Shown: positions 7,425-15,503 of the stretch, piece after piece
How positions within the stretch are numbered: position 1 is the first letter of the stretch
Layout: each line of letters opens with the position of its first letter
NCBI RefSeq assembly: GCF_004028095.1
Contig: NZ_SBHM01000007.1
Location: 2,666,001 to 2,730,000 of the forward strand
Direction of reading: 5' to 3'
DNA: 64,000 bases
Origin: Paenarthrobacter ureafaciens
GTDB taxonomy: Bacteria; Actinomycetota; Actinomycetes; Actinomycetales; Micrococcaceae
The notes under the pieces: model-generated
What the model was told of the DNA's origin: nothing
Databases searched by the model: none
What the model saw: the letters and a program-made list of their open reading frames with translations, nothing else
Position numbers and translations under genes: made by a program

Positions 7425-9208
7425 AGTCCCAGCGCTTCGCGGACATCCCTGAGGACGTTATCCAGGGATGTCCGCGCTGCCTGGCGGGCAGCAGGAAGTT
7501 CCGCCGCCGACTCCACAGCCTGGATGACCTCCAGGTAACACTTCAGCTTTGGCTCCGTGCCGCTGGGCCGGATGATCACGCGGCTCTGGTCCCGCGTCAG
7601 GTACAGCAACCCGTCCGTGGGCGGCAGGGCTTCGCTGCCTTCGGCAAGGTCCATAAAGACCTCGACGGCGGAACCCCCGAACGCTTCAGGCGGGTGGACC
7701 CGCAAGCGGTTCATCATGGCATCCAGCAAACCGAGGTCTGCCACGCGGATGCTCAGCTGGTCGCTCGCATGCAGGCCGTGCACAAGGTACAACTCATCGA
7801 GGGTGTCAAAAACGGTCTTGCCTTCAGCCTTGGCAGCGGCGGCCATCTCCGCGATCAACACTGCCGCGGAGATTCCGTCCTTGTCCCGGACCAGGTCCGG
7901 CGCAACGCAGTAGCCGAGCGCTTCCTCGTACCCGTAAAGCAGGCCCGGAACACGCGAGATCCACTTGAAACCGGTCAGTGTTTCCTGGTGGGCGTAGCCG
8001 GCGGTGGCGGCGATGCGGGAGAGCAGCCTGGAGGAAACGATCGAGTTGGCGAAGACTCCCTCGACTCCATCGTCGCCGGCCTTTGCGGTCTCGCCGGTCT
8101 TGCCTGCCTCGCCGGCCTTGGCGGCAAGCCGGGCCACCGTGTGCGCTCCCAGGAGGGCGCCCACCTCATCGCCGCGCAGCATGCGCCAAGCCTCGGTGGC
8201 AGGGTCCAGCGCGGCTACCGCGGCACGGTCGGCGTCGGGGTCGTTGGCCAGCACGATGTCCGCGCCCAGCTCTTCGGCGGCAGCCAGCGCCAGGTCCAAC
8301 GCGCCAGGTTCCTCAGGGTTGGGGAACGCGACAGTGGGGAAGTCGGGGTCGGGGCGGGCCTGCTCTGCCACGAGCGTGACGTCATCGAAGCCTGCTGCCT
8401 TGAGGACCGAAACAGCAGTATCACCACCCACGCCATGCATGGGAGTCAGGACGATCTTGAGGTCGCGGGCCGGGAAGTGCTCCCTGTCCACCAGCCCGGC
8501 GACGGCGGCTTCGTAGTCCGCAGCGATCGATTCCGGCAGCACCGTCCAGCCGTCCCCGGCCAGGACAATCGAGGACAGCGGACCCACGGCATCGATTTTC
8601 GCGGCAATTTCAGCGTCGTAAGGCGCGACGATCTGTGCTCCCCGGCCGCTTTCCGGCACTGCATGCCGTCCCAGGTACACCTTGTAGCCGTTGTCCTGCG
8701 GAGGGTTGTGGCTGGCTGTGACCATCACGCCGCCGTCGCAATCCAGGGCGCGGACCGCATAGGCGAGGATCGGCGTCGGGAGCGCTGCCGGCATGAGGAA
8801 CGCTTCTATGCCGGCGGCAGCGAAGATGGCTGCCGTTTCCCGGGCGAAGATGTCGGAGTTGTGGCGGGCATCGAAACCGACGACGGCGCGCGGCCGGGTT
8901 CCCGGCGAAGCCGCACCAACCGCGTCAACCAGGAAAGCCGCCAACCCTGCGGCGGCACGGCGCACCACCACCCGGTTCATGCGGTTCGGTCCTGGCCCCA
9001 GCGCTGCACGGAGCCCGGCCGTGCCGAACTGCAGTGTGCCGCTGAAGCTGTCTCCGAGCTCTTGTGCCGCCACCGCGTCACCTTCGGAGGCAAGGGTGAG
9101 CAGGTCGTGGAGCGTCGCGGATGTGGCTGGATCCGGGTCCTCGTCAGCCCACTGGCGGGCGTCGCGGATCAGCTGTTCAAGTGCGGCATCGCTCGAGGTC
9201 ATAAGCAC
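7421..9208 (-). CDS. pmmB: phosphomannomutase / phosphoglucomutase family
   Basis: This 595-residue alpha-D-phosphohexomutase interconverts hexose 1- and 6-phosphates. It shows the active-site serine loop (VMVTASHNPPQDNGYKVY), the metal-binding loop (NDPDADRAAVA), a sugar-binding GYEEALGY and the phosphate-binding RPSGTEPKLK near the end. This is the long PGM/PMM type similar to mycobacterial PmmB. The GTG at 9208 is preferred because GAGGA lies 7 nt upstream; an ATG at 9202 is the alternative. An Ala/Gly/Lys-rich stretch (AAKAGEAGKTGETAKAGDD) near residue 365 is a low-complexity insert. Confidence 0.92.
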   Translation of the reverse strand: MLMTSSDAALEQLIRDARQWADEDPDPATSATLHDLLTLASEGDAVAAQELGDSFSGTLQFGTAGLRAALGPGPNRMNRVVVRRAAAGLAAFLVDAVGAASPGTRPRAVVGFDARHNSDIFARETAAIFAAAGIEAFLMPAALPTPILAYAVRALDCDGGVMVTASHNPPQDNGYKVYLGRHAVPESGRGAQIVAPYDAEIAAKIDAVGPLSSIVLAGDGWTVLPESIAADYEAAVAGLVDREHFPARDLKIVLTPMHGVGGDTAVSVLKAAGFDDVTLVAEQARPDPDFPTVAFPNPEEPGALDLALAAAEELGADIVLANDPDADRAAVAALDPATEAWRMLRGDEVGALLGAHTVARLAAKAGEAGKTGETAKAGDDGVEGVFANSIVSSRLLSRIAATAGYAHQETLTGFKWISRVPGLLYGYEEALGYCVAPDLVRDKDGISAAVLIAEMAAAAKAEGKTVFDTLDELYLVHGLHASDQLSIRVADLGLLDAMMNRLRVHPPEAFGGSAVEVFMDLAEGSEALPPTDGLLYLTRDQSRVIIRPSGTEPKLKCYLEVIQAVESAAELPAARQAARTSLDNVLRDVREALGL

Positions 9209-9241
9209 AAAACTATCCTCAATCCGGCCCTGACAGGCAAC

Positions 9242-9296
9242 GAGGGGTGAGATCCCGGCATTACGGGGAGTCGTAAATGCCGGGATCCCACCCCTC
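9242..9296. terminator. long stem-loop between GH32 gene and phosphohexomutase gene
   Basis: Positions 9242-9264 pair almost perfectly with 9273-9296 around a short loop. It starts 9 bp beyond the GH32 stop codon in the direction of transcription, so it most likely ends the levan transcript. No strong U-tract is visible. Confidence 0.65.
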
Positions 9297-9304
9297 AGCG
9301 CACA

Positions 9305-10930
9305 CTAGAGAGCCCGCGACCGCACCGCGAACGCGGTCTCGCCCTCCATGCTGAAGACGGAGGCGCCAACGTGGTCCCAATCCGGGAAGAAGGTATCGGT
9401 GACCACGGCCTGGCCGTCCTGGGCGAAGACCTCCACGGAGGACGTATCCAGGAGGATCCGCAGCCGCACCTTCCCGTCCGCAGGGCGTCCCGTCACCTGG
9501 TGATAGGGGCTGAACTTCTCGGAGAAGTTGCTGGTTCCGGCGTTTGAGCGGTCCACCTTGAGGGTGCCGGAGTCCTTCTCATACGAGATCCGAAGGCCGT
9601 CTTGGGCGTCCGGCGAGTGCCGGAGCAGGATCCCCGCTTCCCTGGCCGTGCCGAGGTCCAGTTCGAGGTCGATCAGCTGGGTTCGCGCGGCGAAGTCCGT
9701 CCCAAGATCTTCACTTCCGGAGGACACGGTGAGGTCCTTGCTCGTTTCCTCACCGCGCTCCAGGACCTCCCGCGCTGCAGCGGCGATGCCGGAGCGCAGT
9801 TCGAACCGTTCTTCACCGCGCACCAAGGTCAACTCACGCGGGATCGCCATGGCACCGCGCCACGGTGTGGTGGGGACGTGCTGGGCGTAGTCCCAATTGC
9901 CCATCCAGCCAAGCAGCACCGGCTTGCCGCCGGGAGCTCCGGAAACGGAGTTCGCGGCGTAGTAGTCGGCGCCGTAGTCCAGCCATTGCGATTCCTGCAA
10001 AGGAGCATCCGGCGCAGCGGCGTCCTCGGCCATAAACCGTGTGCCGTCGAATTCGCCGACGAAGTACTGCATGCCCGATCCTCCGGCAATGCCGCCGGGG
10101 TTGATGCTGAGCAGCATGACCCACTTCCTGGCCGTGGAGCCTTCGACGCTCATCTGAAGGAGTTCGGGCACTTCCCACAGCCCGCCCTGTGCTCCGACGC
10201 CGGAGAAGTCGCTCAGGAAGTCCCAGTGCAGGAGGTCGGTGGACTTGAACAGTTTGACGACCTGCGCGTCGGCCACCACGGTGGTCATGACCCAGTAGCG
10301 GCCGGGCTCGTACCAGGTGACTTTGGGATCGCGGAAGTTATTGTTGGTGGGCTCGAGGTTCAACACGGGATTGCCGCGGTGCTTTTGCCAGGTGGTTCCG
10401 CCGTCGGTGCTGTACGCGGCCGACTGCGCCTGCGCTCCTTGGGGAAGCGCCCCGTTCTTGCCGTAGGCGCTGGTGTAGAGGGCCACCAGGGGCGGGTTCT
10501 GTGCGGAGCCAAGGCCGGAGGCGTTGTTGGTATCCACCACGATGCAGCCGGAGAAGATTTCCTCGTCCACGCTGGCCTCCATGGCCACGGGCTGCTGTTC
10601 CCAGTGCACCAGGTCCTTGCTGGTGGAGTGGCCCCAGGACATGTTGCCCCACGAGTTTCCGCGCGGGTTGTACTGGTAGAAGGCGTGGTAGGTGCCGTCG
10701 TGGTACACCAGGCCGTTGGGGTCGTTGAGCCAATTCTTTTCGGCTGTCAGGTGGACCGCCGGGCGCCACGGATCCGAAGCGGACGGCCTGGGACCTCGGG
10801 AGGCCGGGGCCGGCGTCGGGCTTTCACTGCCGCGCGGAGGCGTGCAGGAGGCGGCCGCGAAGGACACCACGACGGCGGCGCTTGCCGCCAGCAGGTTGCG
10901 GCGGGACAGGTGATGGCTGGGAGAAGTCAT
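9305..10930 (-). CDS. GH32 fructan hydrolase (levanase/inulinase type), Tat lipoprotein
   Basis: The product is 541 residues from the ATG at 10930; upstream in-frame codons have no RBS. The N-terminus is a twin-arginine signal (SRRNLLAASAAVVVSFAAASC) with a lipobox cysteine at 29, so the enzyme is probably exported folded and anchored outside the membrane. The five-blade catalytic domain has the nucleophile in WLNDPNG (Asp70), the transition-state Asp in FRDPK (Asp201) and the acid/base in WEVPEL (Glu253). A C-terminal beta-sandwich follows. It should release fructose from levan, inulin or sucrose. It lies about 100 bp behind the levansucrase gene, so synthesis and turnover of levan are encoded together. 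Confidence 0.92.
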   Translation of the reverse strand: MTSPSHHLSRRNLLAASAAVVVSFAAASCTPPRGSESPTPAPASRGPRPSASDPWRPAVHLTAEKNWLNDPNGLVYHDGTYHAFYQYNPRGNSWGNMSWGHSTSKDLVHWEQQPVAMEASVDEEIFSGCIVVDTNNASGLGSAQNPPLVALYTSAYGKNGALPQGAQAQSAAYSTDGGTTWQKHRGNPVLNLEPTNNNFRDPKVTWYEPGRYWVMTTVVADAQVVKLFKSTDLLHWDFLSDFSGVGAQGGLWEVPELLQMSVEGSTARKWVMLLSINPGGIAGGSGMQYFVGEFDGTRFMAEDAAAPDAPLQESQWLDYGADYYAANSVSGAPGGKPVLLGWMGNWDYAQHVPTTPWRGAMAIPRELTLVRGEERFELRSGIAAAAREVLERGEETSKDLTVSSGSEDLGTDFAARTQLIDLELDLGTAREAGILLRHSPDAQDGLRISYEKDSGTLKVDRSNAGTSNFSEKFSPYHQVTGRPADGKVRLRILLDTSSVEVFAQDGQAVVTDTFFPDWDHVGASVFSMEGETAFAVRSRAL

Positions 10931-10954
10931 GGGGAAGATCCTGGGGTTGGGGGT

Positions 10955-10994
10955 GGCTGGTGTGCCCGGAGGTGATGGTCCGGGCACACCAGCC
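10955..10994. repeat. perfect 15-bp stem-loop between levansucrase and GH32 genes
   Basis: 10955-10969 is the exact reverse complement of 10980-10994, with a 10-nt loop. It sits in the levansucrase-GH32 intergenic gap and has no U-tract. It could be an attenuator or an mRNA 3' stabiliser that sets different levels for the two enzymes. Confidence 0.6.
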
Positions 10995-11031
10995 GTGGCT
11001 CAGGGCCGGTCTTGCCGGCCGGTGGCCGGTG

Positions 11032-12633
11032 TTACTTGTAGAGGCCTTCGCCGCCCACGCGCTTGTTGGTGGGCAGGTAGCCGAACGGGCCGAGGCCGTT
11101 CTTGCCGAAGCTGCGGTCCACCTGTGTCACGCCGGCCTTGAAGTTCATCTTCACGGTGGGGGACAGGGAGCCGCCGCGGACGCCGTCCACGTTGTCGATG
11201 AACGACTGCACCAGGCCGCCGGGCTGGACGTAGTGCGAGTACGCCTGGAACTGCCGGCCGTTCTGGCGCGGGTCCGGACCCTCGGGCGCGTTCGCGGGCA
11301 TGTTCAGGTCCGTGGGGGAACCCAAAGCCAAACCGCTGTTGTTGACCGGCTGGTAGTCGGAGCGGACGCCGTCGCCGACGAAGCCGTAGACGCCATCGGG
11401 GCCCCGCATGCCGTCCGCGTAGGTGAACTGGTGGCTGATGGTGAACAGGTAGTACTTGTTCTTGCCGTTCTCGTTCTGGATGTAGATCTGCGGGCGCTCA
11501 GTCTGGTCGTTGACGCAGTTGGCGGACAGGATCGGCGGCAGGAAGCTCCACTTGGTGAGGTCCTTGTTGTCCGCCACAGCCAGTCCGACGTTCGCGGTCT
11601 GGTACCAGGCGCCGGTGGTGCTGTTCACCTGGTCCACGGTTTCTGCGTGGGGATCGCCCGGGCGGTAGCCGAGGTCTTCCTGCTTGCACTTGTACGCGCC
11701 GCGGTTTCCGCCGGTGTTGCCTTCGAACACCATGAAGGTCTTGCCGGGGTGTGCCGGGTCGGCGAAGGTGTACGGATCACGGAAGGCGAACCCCGGGTTC
11801 TGGGCTTTGTTCTGGTATAGCTTTCCATCCGGCTCAAGCAGCTTTGTGTGCTGGAAACCGTCGAACGTCACGCCGTCCTTGGTGGCGTGGATGTTCCCCA
11901 GGGCCTTGGCGATGACGGCGTCGGGAGCAATTCCGCCGCCGCCGGCGTTCCGCTCAGCCACATCGTAGAAGGTGGTGGCCGTGTAGAAGACGTTGATCTT
12001 GTTGCCCTGCATCAGGCGCGTGGAGCCCGACCATTCCGTGTTGCCGATGGACGTGTTGTCCAGGAACAGGTGTCCGCCGTAGTTCCACTTGTCCTTGGCG
12101 GGGTCGGCGTTGGTCTTGCGGAAGAAGTAACCGATCCGTGCGTTCCAGTGGCGCTGGTCGAAACCGTAACCGGCGTGGCGGTCAGCGACCAGAGAGAAGA
12201 TGACGTCCCAGCCCTTGTAGCTGATCTGGTTGGCATTCTCGTCAGTCAGGGACCAGGTGTCCCAGACCCACACGTCGTCGTTCATGGCGGGGAAGTCCTT
12301 GGGGATTTCCGGCATGGTGACGTTGGGGCTCATGGAATTCTGTCCCGGAGCAACGTTGGGGTTGCTCTGCGCCATGATCTGCTTGGCGTCGGCGCGGGTC
12401 CACTTGGACGTAAAGTCGGCTGCCGGATCGTAGGCCTGCTGCGTGTGGACGGTCGGCAGCGGGAAGCCGGGGGTGGATGCCGGCATGGTGCTCGACGGCG
12501 GATCGGCAGGGAGGTTGGCCTGTGCGGCAGGCGTTACCAGCAGGATGCTGGCGGCAACGCTTGCCGCCGCTGCGACGGCGGCTGCCTTTCGCAAACGGCG
12601 GCGCGGCCGTAACGGGCTTGGGTGCGTGTTCAT
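11032..12633 (-). CDS. sacB: GH68 levansucrase, secreted
   Basis: A 533-residue enzyme that transfers fructose from sucrose to growing levan. A Sec signal peptide covers residues 1 to about 39 (basic start, long Ala-rich core, AAQA). Catalytic residues of GH68 are visible: nucleophile Asp125 in VWDTWSL, Asp286 in AFRDPYTF (transition-state stabiliser) and Glu379 in TERPQIY (acid/base). The overall length and RPQIY context fit levansucrase; an inulosucrase with the same fold cannot be fully excluded. Cys316 and Cys373 could form a disulfide. It is the first gene of the levan module. Confidence 0.93.
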   Translation of the reverse strand: MNTHPSPLRPRRRLRKAAAVAAAASVAASILLVTPAAQANLPADPPSSTMPASTPGFPLPTVHTQQAYDPAADFTSKWTRADAKQIMAQSNPNVAPGQNSMSPNVTMPEIPKDFPAMNDDVWVWDTWSLTDENANQISYKGWDVIFSLVADRHAGYGFDQRHWNARIGYFFRKTNADPAKDKWNYGGHLFLDNTSIGNTEWSGSTRLMQGNKINVFYTATTFYDVAERNAGGGGIAPDAVIAKALGNIHATKDGVTFDGFQHTKLLEPDGKLYQNKAQNPGFAFRDPYTFADPAHPGKTFMVFEGNTGGNRGAYKCKQEDLGYRPGDPHAETVDQVNSTTGAWYQTANVGLAVADNKDLTKWSFLPPILSANCVNDQTERPQIYIQNENGKNKYYLFTISHQFTYADGMRGPDGVYGFVGDGVRSDYQPVNNSGLALGSPTDLNMPANAPEGPDPRQNGRQFQAYSHYVQPGGLVQSFIDNVDGVRGGSLSPTVKMNFKAGVTQVDRSFGKNGLGPFGYLPTNKRVGGEGLYK

Positions 12634-12822
12634 GCTTGCTCTTCTCGCGGAGTGTTGGACTTCGTGGAGGCAAGGATTCCCTTGATGAGGGAGTCCTCAG
12701 CCGAGGCGTCCGTCGATCCGCTGGTGGCGTCACCGAGGGACGCCATCGTTTCGAGGTGCGGCGGGCCGGATTCGGTGACCGCCGGAGTTGTCCCGGCACG
12801 TCGACTTACCGGAACTGTCTCC

Positions 12823-12852
12823 ACGCTAAACACGTGTGAGGCGCGAGTGCAA
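12823..12852 (-). promoter_or_regulatory. candidate levansucrase promoter with ACACGTGT in the spacer
   Basis: On the minus strand TTGCAC (12852-12847) and TAGCGT (12828-12823) are 18 bp apart, fitting -35 and -10 hexamers. The spacer contains the 8-bp palindrome ACACGTGT (12830-12837), a possible operator. No other good pair was seen closer to the start codon at 12633. Confidence 0.4.
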
Positions 12853-12893
12853 AGCCTGTTTCTTCCTCCCAAAGGCGGCGGTGGCGCTGGTAG

Positions 12894-12907
12894 TGCAAGC
12901 GCTTACA
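12894..12907. promoter_or_regulatory. LacI/CcpA-type operator-like palindrome
   Basis: TGCAAGCGCTTACA is a near-perfect palindrome with the central CG and AAGCGCTT core typical of LacI-family operators. It lies about 40 bp upstream of the candidate levansucrase -35, so its role (repression or activation) is open. No LacI-family gene is in the window. Confidence 0.5.
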
Positions 12908-13021
12908 TTGCCAACACGCGCGCGTGCCACGGATGAAGGCGGGGAATCAAATGTTGCGTCTTAAAGCAGATTTATTCCGGGACTCTCCTGACCCCCATCA
13001 CCCAACTAGGTCGCAGTAGTG

Positions 13022-13036
13022 CGGGTTTTGAACGTT
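13022..13036. repeat. 15-bp target site duplication, left copy
   Basis: CGGGTTTTGAACGTT directly precedes the left IS end and is repeated exactly at 14486-14500. The bases flanking the two copies differ, which fixes the length at 15 bp. Confidence 0.85.
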
Positions 13037-13041
13037 TGTCA

Positions 13042-13114
13042 TGTCTCATGACCTTGTAGACACTTCATGTCTCATGACTTCGTGGACGGTTGTTGTCTCA
13101 CGACTGTGTGGACA
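13042..13114. repeat. left-end triple subterminal repeats of the IS
   Basis: Copies of a roughly 21-bp motif lie at 13042-13062, 13068-13087 and 13094-13114. Each has TGTCTCA followed by GAC and a GTRGAC core. The third copy overlaps the transposase stop codon. These are probably transposase binding sites. Confidence 0.7.
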
Positions 13115-14384
13115 CTTCGTCTTGGGACTTTGTTTGTCGGCCTCTGCGGGGCGGGTACTTTGTTCGTTTCTTGCGGGTGCCTTGTGGGTCTGCGACGACT
13201 CCTGAGGGTTTTCCGTTGCCGACGTAGGTGGTTCCGTGCGGAGGTCTGGGGTGAGTGATGATCTCGGTGCCTTGTGCTCCGAAGAACATGATGGTGGTGT
13301 CGTCGTAGATGATGTGCACGGTGGTGCCGGTGTGTTCTTTGCCCATTTTGAAGTGGGTTCCTAGGATCGTCACGGACCCGTTCCGGTTCACTGTTCGGTG
13401 CGCGCTTTGCCTGTCCGTTGCGGGCGTGACTTGCTCAGGAACGGTTGGCGGGGGCGTTTTCGGGGTGGCGTTCCAGGCCTCATAGGGCGTCGTTCCCGCG
13501 GGTAGGCCTTGATGTTCGCGTTCGTTGTTGTAGTAGAGATCGAAAGCGTCGACCTGCAGTTGCAGGGCAGCCATTGAAGGGGCCGGGAGTTGCCTGTGCA
13601 GGTATCGGTGCAGGGTTTGGTGGAAGCGTTCGTTCTTGCCTTGGGTGGTGGGTTTGTAGGGTTTGCCCGTTATCGGTTCGATGCCTTTGGCTTTGAGGAA
13701 CTCCACGAGGGCCCCGGTGCGGCCGCGGCGGGTGGGATTCAGTGCCGAGCCGTTGTCGGAAAGGAACTTCTGCGGTGCTCCGTGGCGTTCGATGGCCTGG
13801 GTAACGACGGCGATTGCGGCGGCGCTGGTTTCGCCGGGTGCGACCAGGGACGCCAGCGCCAAACGCGAATGATCATCGATGAGTTGGAAGATGGCTACCT
13901 TCTTGCCGCTGGCGAGCTGCCATTCGGTCGAGTCGATTTGCCAGCACGCGTTGGGTTGCGGATAGACGAACCTTTTGTAGGCGCTTCGAGGCTTCTTCCG
14001 CGGTTCGGGCATCACGACACCGGCCCGGGAAAAGATCCTGGCCACGGTGGCACGCGAGGGCGGTGTGAAGCCTTGTCGTGAGAGCTTCGCGATGACAGAA
14101 AGCGGACCGTGGTCCTGCCCGCTCTCCTGCAGTTCCGCCCGGGTACCGAGCAGCAACTCGATCATCGCCTGTGGGGTCAGGGCCGGCATGGTTCTTGGAA
14201 TCGTGGGCTTTTTCTCCAATGCCTTCACCGGCCCCACCTCGGCAGCCGCCGCCCGGACCCGGTAGAACCAGGCCCGGGAGACATTGTGCTTCCTGCAGAA
14301 CGCAGTAACCGCGCCTCTGGGCGAATCCTCGGACCACGTTGCCACAGCATGCCGGATCTTGATGTCCGGTTGGGGTTTGCTCAT
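13098..14384 (-). CDS. IS481-family DDE transposase
   Basis: The product is 428 residues from the ATG at 14384; a TTG at 14396 would add four residues and is less likely. The N-terminus is a helix-turn-helix (VTAFCRKHNVSRAWFYRVR). The rve-type integrase core follows with the DDE triad in WQIDSTEW, FLSDNGSA and KNERFHQTLH. The C-terminal tail is basic (TRKKRTKYPPRRGRQ). The frame is intact, so the element may be mobile. Confidence 0.92.
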   Translation of the reverse strand: MSKPQPDIKIRHAVATWSEDSPRGAVTAFCRKHNVSRAWFYRVRAAAAEVGPVKALEKKPTIPRTMPALTPQAMIELLLGTRAELQESGQDHGPLSVIAKLSRQGFTPPSRATVARIFSRAGVVMPEPRKKPRSAYKRFVYPQPNACWQIDSTEWQLASGKKVAIFQLIDDHSRLALASLVAPGETSAAAIAVVTQAIERHGAPQKFLSDNGSALNPTRRGRTGALVEFLKAKGIEPITGKPYKPTTQGKNERFHQTLHRYLHRQLPAPSMAALQLQVDAFDLYYNNEREHQGLPAGTTPYEAWNATPKTPPPTVPEQVTPATDRQSAHRTVNRNGSVTILGTHFKMGKEHTGTTVHIIYDDTTIMFFGAQGTEIITHPRPPHGTTYVGNGKPSGVVADPQGTRKKRTKYPPRRGRQTKSQDEVSTQS

Positions 14385-14410
14385 GCATAGCAGCAAACCC
14401 GCAAGCTAAG

Positions 14411-14480
14411 TGTCCACGATGTCCTGAGACAGAGTGTCTACGAAGTCATGAGACAGAACTGTCTATTAAGTCATGAGACT
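14411..14480. repeat. right-end triple subterminal repeats of the IS
   Basis: Inverted copies of the left-end motif lie at 14411-14431, 14435-14455 and 14460-14480. Together with the left set they give the element three matched site pairs. Confidence 0.7.
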
Positions 14481-14485
14481 CCACA

Positions 14486-14500
14486 CGGGTTTTGAACGTT
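14486..14500. repeat. 15-bp target site duplication, right copy
   Basis: An exact copy of 13022-13036, adjoining the right end of the IS element. Confidence 0.85.
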
Positions 14501-14558
14501 CTAAACGCGCACTATTGCGACCTAGTTGGGTGCGTACTGCAGATTTGTTGGTCGTCCG

Positions 14559-15377
14559 CTACAGCTTCGCGATGATTCCCGCCAGCAAGGTCGAGATCCG
14601 CTTGCCTGCCGCTTCGCCCGCTTCCAGGACTTCGGCGTGGCTCAGGGGCACGGGGCTGATGCCCGCGGCGAGGTTGGTCACCAGTGAGATGCCGAAGACC
14701 TCCATCCCGGCGTGCCGTCCCGCGATGGCTTCCAAGGCCGTGGACATGCCCACGAGGTCGGCGCCGATGCGCTTGGCGTACTGGACCTCGGCCGGTGTCT
14801 CGTAGTGCGGTCCGGTGAACTGTGCGTAGACGCCTTCCTGCAGGGAGGGGTCCACTTCACGGGCCAGGTCGCGGAGCCGTGCGGAGTAGAGGTCAGTGAG
14901 GTCCACGAAGGTGGCGCCCTCCAGGGGAGATGTGGCGGTGAGGTTGATGTGGTCGCTGATCAATACGGGTGTGCCGGGCTTCCAGTCCTCATTGAGTCCC
15001 CCGCAACCATTGGTGAGGACCAGTGTCTTGCACCCCGCGGCTGCTGCTGTCCGAACGCCGTGGACGACGGAACGGACGCCCCGGCCCTCGTAATAGTGCG
15101 TCCGCGCGCCCAGGACCAGTGCGCGCTTGCCCTCGGTGGTGAGGACCGAACGGATGGTGCCCACATGGCCAACCACAGCGGGCTTGTGGAAGCCCGGAAC
15201 CTCCGAGGCATTCAACGTGGCGGTGGTCTCGCCGATCAGGTTGGCGGCCTCAGCCCAACCGGAGCCCAAAACCAGGGCGACGTCGTGGGACTCGACGCCG
15301 GTCTCGGACGCGATGTAGTCGGCGGCGGCTTTGGCGGCTTCGAAGGGGTCTGTGTTCATCAGCTCAGTGTTACTCAC
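14559..15377 (-). CDS. punA: purine nucleoside phosphorylase
   Basis: A 272-residue enzyme of the trimeric PNP type that phosphorolyses (deoxy)inosine and (deoxy)guanosine for purine salvage. Visible signatures are VALVLGSGW near the start, the phosphate-binding GARTHYYEGR, and the purine site region with HYETPAEVQYAKRIGADLVGMST, which includes the GMST motif. VTNLAAGIS follows. The GTG at 15377 has AAGG upstream; an ATG at 15359 is possible. It is divergent from lpdA, with a 126-bp shared upstream region in which no clear promoter was picked out. Confidence 0.92.
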   Translation of the reverse strand: MSNTELMNTDPFEAAKAAADYIASETGVESHDVALVLGSGWAEAANLIGETTATLNASEVPGFHKPAVVGHVGTIRSVLTTEGKRALVLGARTHYYEGRGVRSVVHGVRTAAAAGCKTLVLTNGCGGLNEDWKPGTPVLISDHINLTATSPLEGATFVDLTDLYSARLRDLAREVDPSLQEGVYAQFTGPHYETPAEVQYAKRIGADLVGMSTALEAIAGRHAGMEVFGISLVTNLAAGISPVPLSHAEVLEAGEAAGKRISTLLAGIIAKL

Positions 15378-15503
15378 TGGTACAAGCTACCTTGCGCGCG
15401 CGCCAATCCGGTAGGGACGCGTCCGGCCTCATCCGGGGCTGCCATGGAGGGTGAGGCAGGGCTGACTGGCAGCATGGGCATGGATACGCGAGAATTGGGA
15501 ATT

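Larger units (their letters stand above)
12634..13036. other. 403-bp gene-free region upstream of levansucrase
   Basis: No ORF with coding character was found here. It holds a possible levansucrase promoter (12823-12852), a LacI-type operator-like palindrome (12894-12907) and, at 12999-13036, the left half of the long palindrome that the IS element split. The 12660-12800 part shows no recognisable element. Confidence 0.6.
13037..14485. mobile_element. IS481-family insertion sequence, complete
   Basis: This 1449-bp element begins TGTCATGTCTCATGAC and, read from the other end, TGTGGAGTCTCATGAC. It is flanked by exact 15-bp direct repeats and encodes one intact DDE transposase. Each end carries three spaced copies of a TGTCTCATGACNNNGTAGACA-like motif. 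The intact ends and transposase point to recent insertion. Confidence 0.9.
12999..14532. repeat. 70-bp near-perfect palindrome interrupted by the IS element
   Basis: Removing the IS and one copy of its target duplication joins 12999-13036 to 14501-14532. The outer 25 bp arms (12999-13023 and 14508-14532) are inverted repeats with a single mismatch, and the middle is a palindrome centred on AACGTT. The structure lies 27 bp past the pnp stop codon, so before insertion it could have been a terminator or a dispersed palindromic element. Confidence 0.75.
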
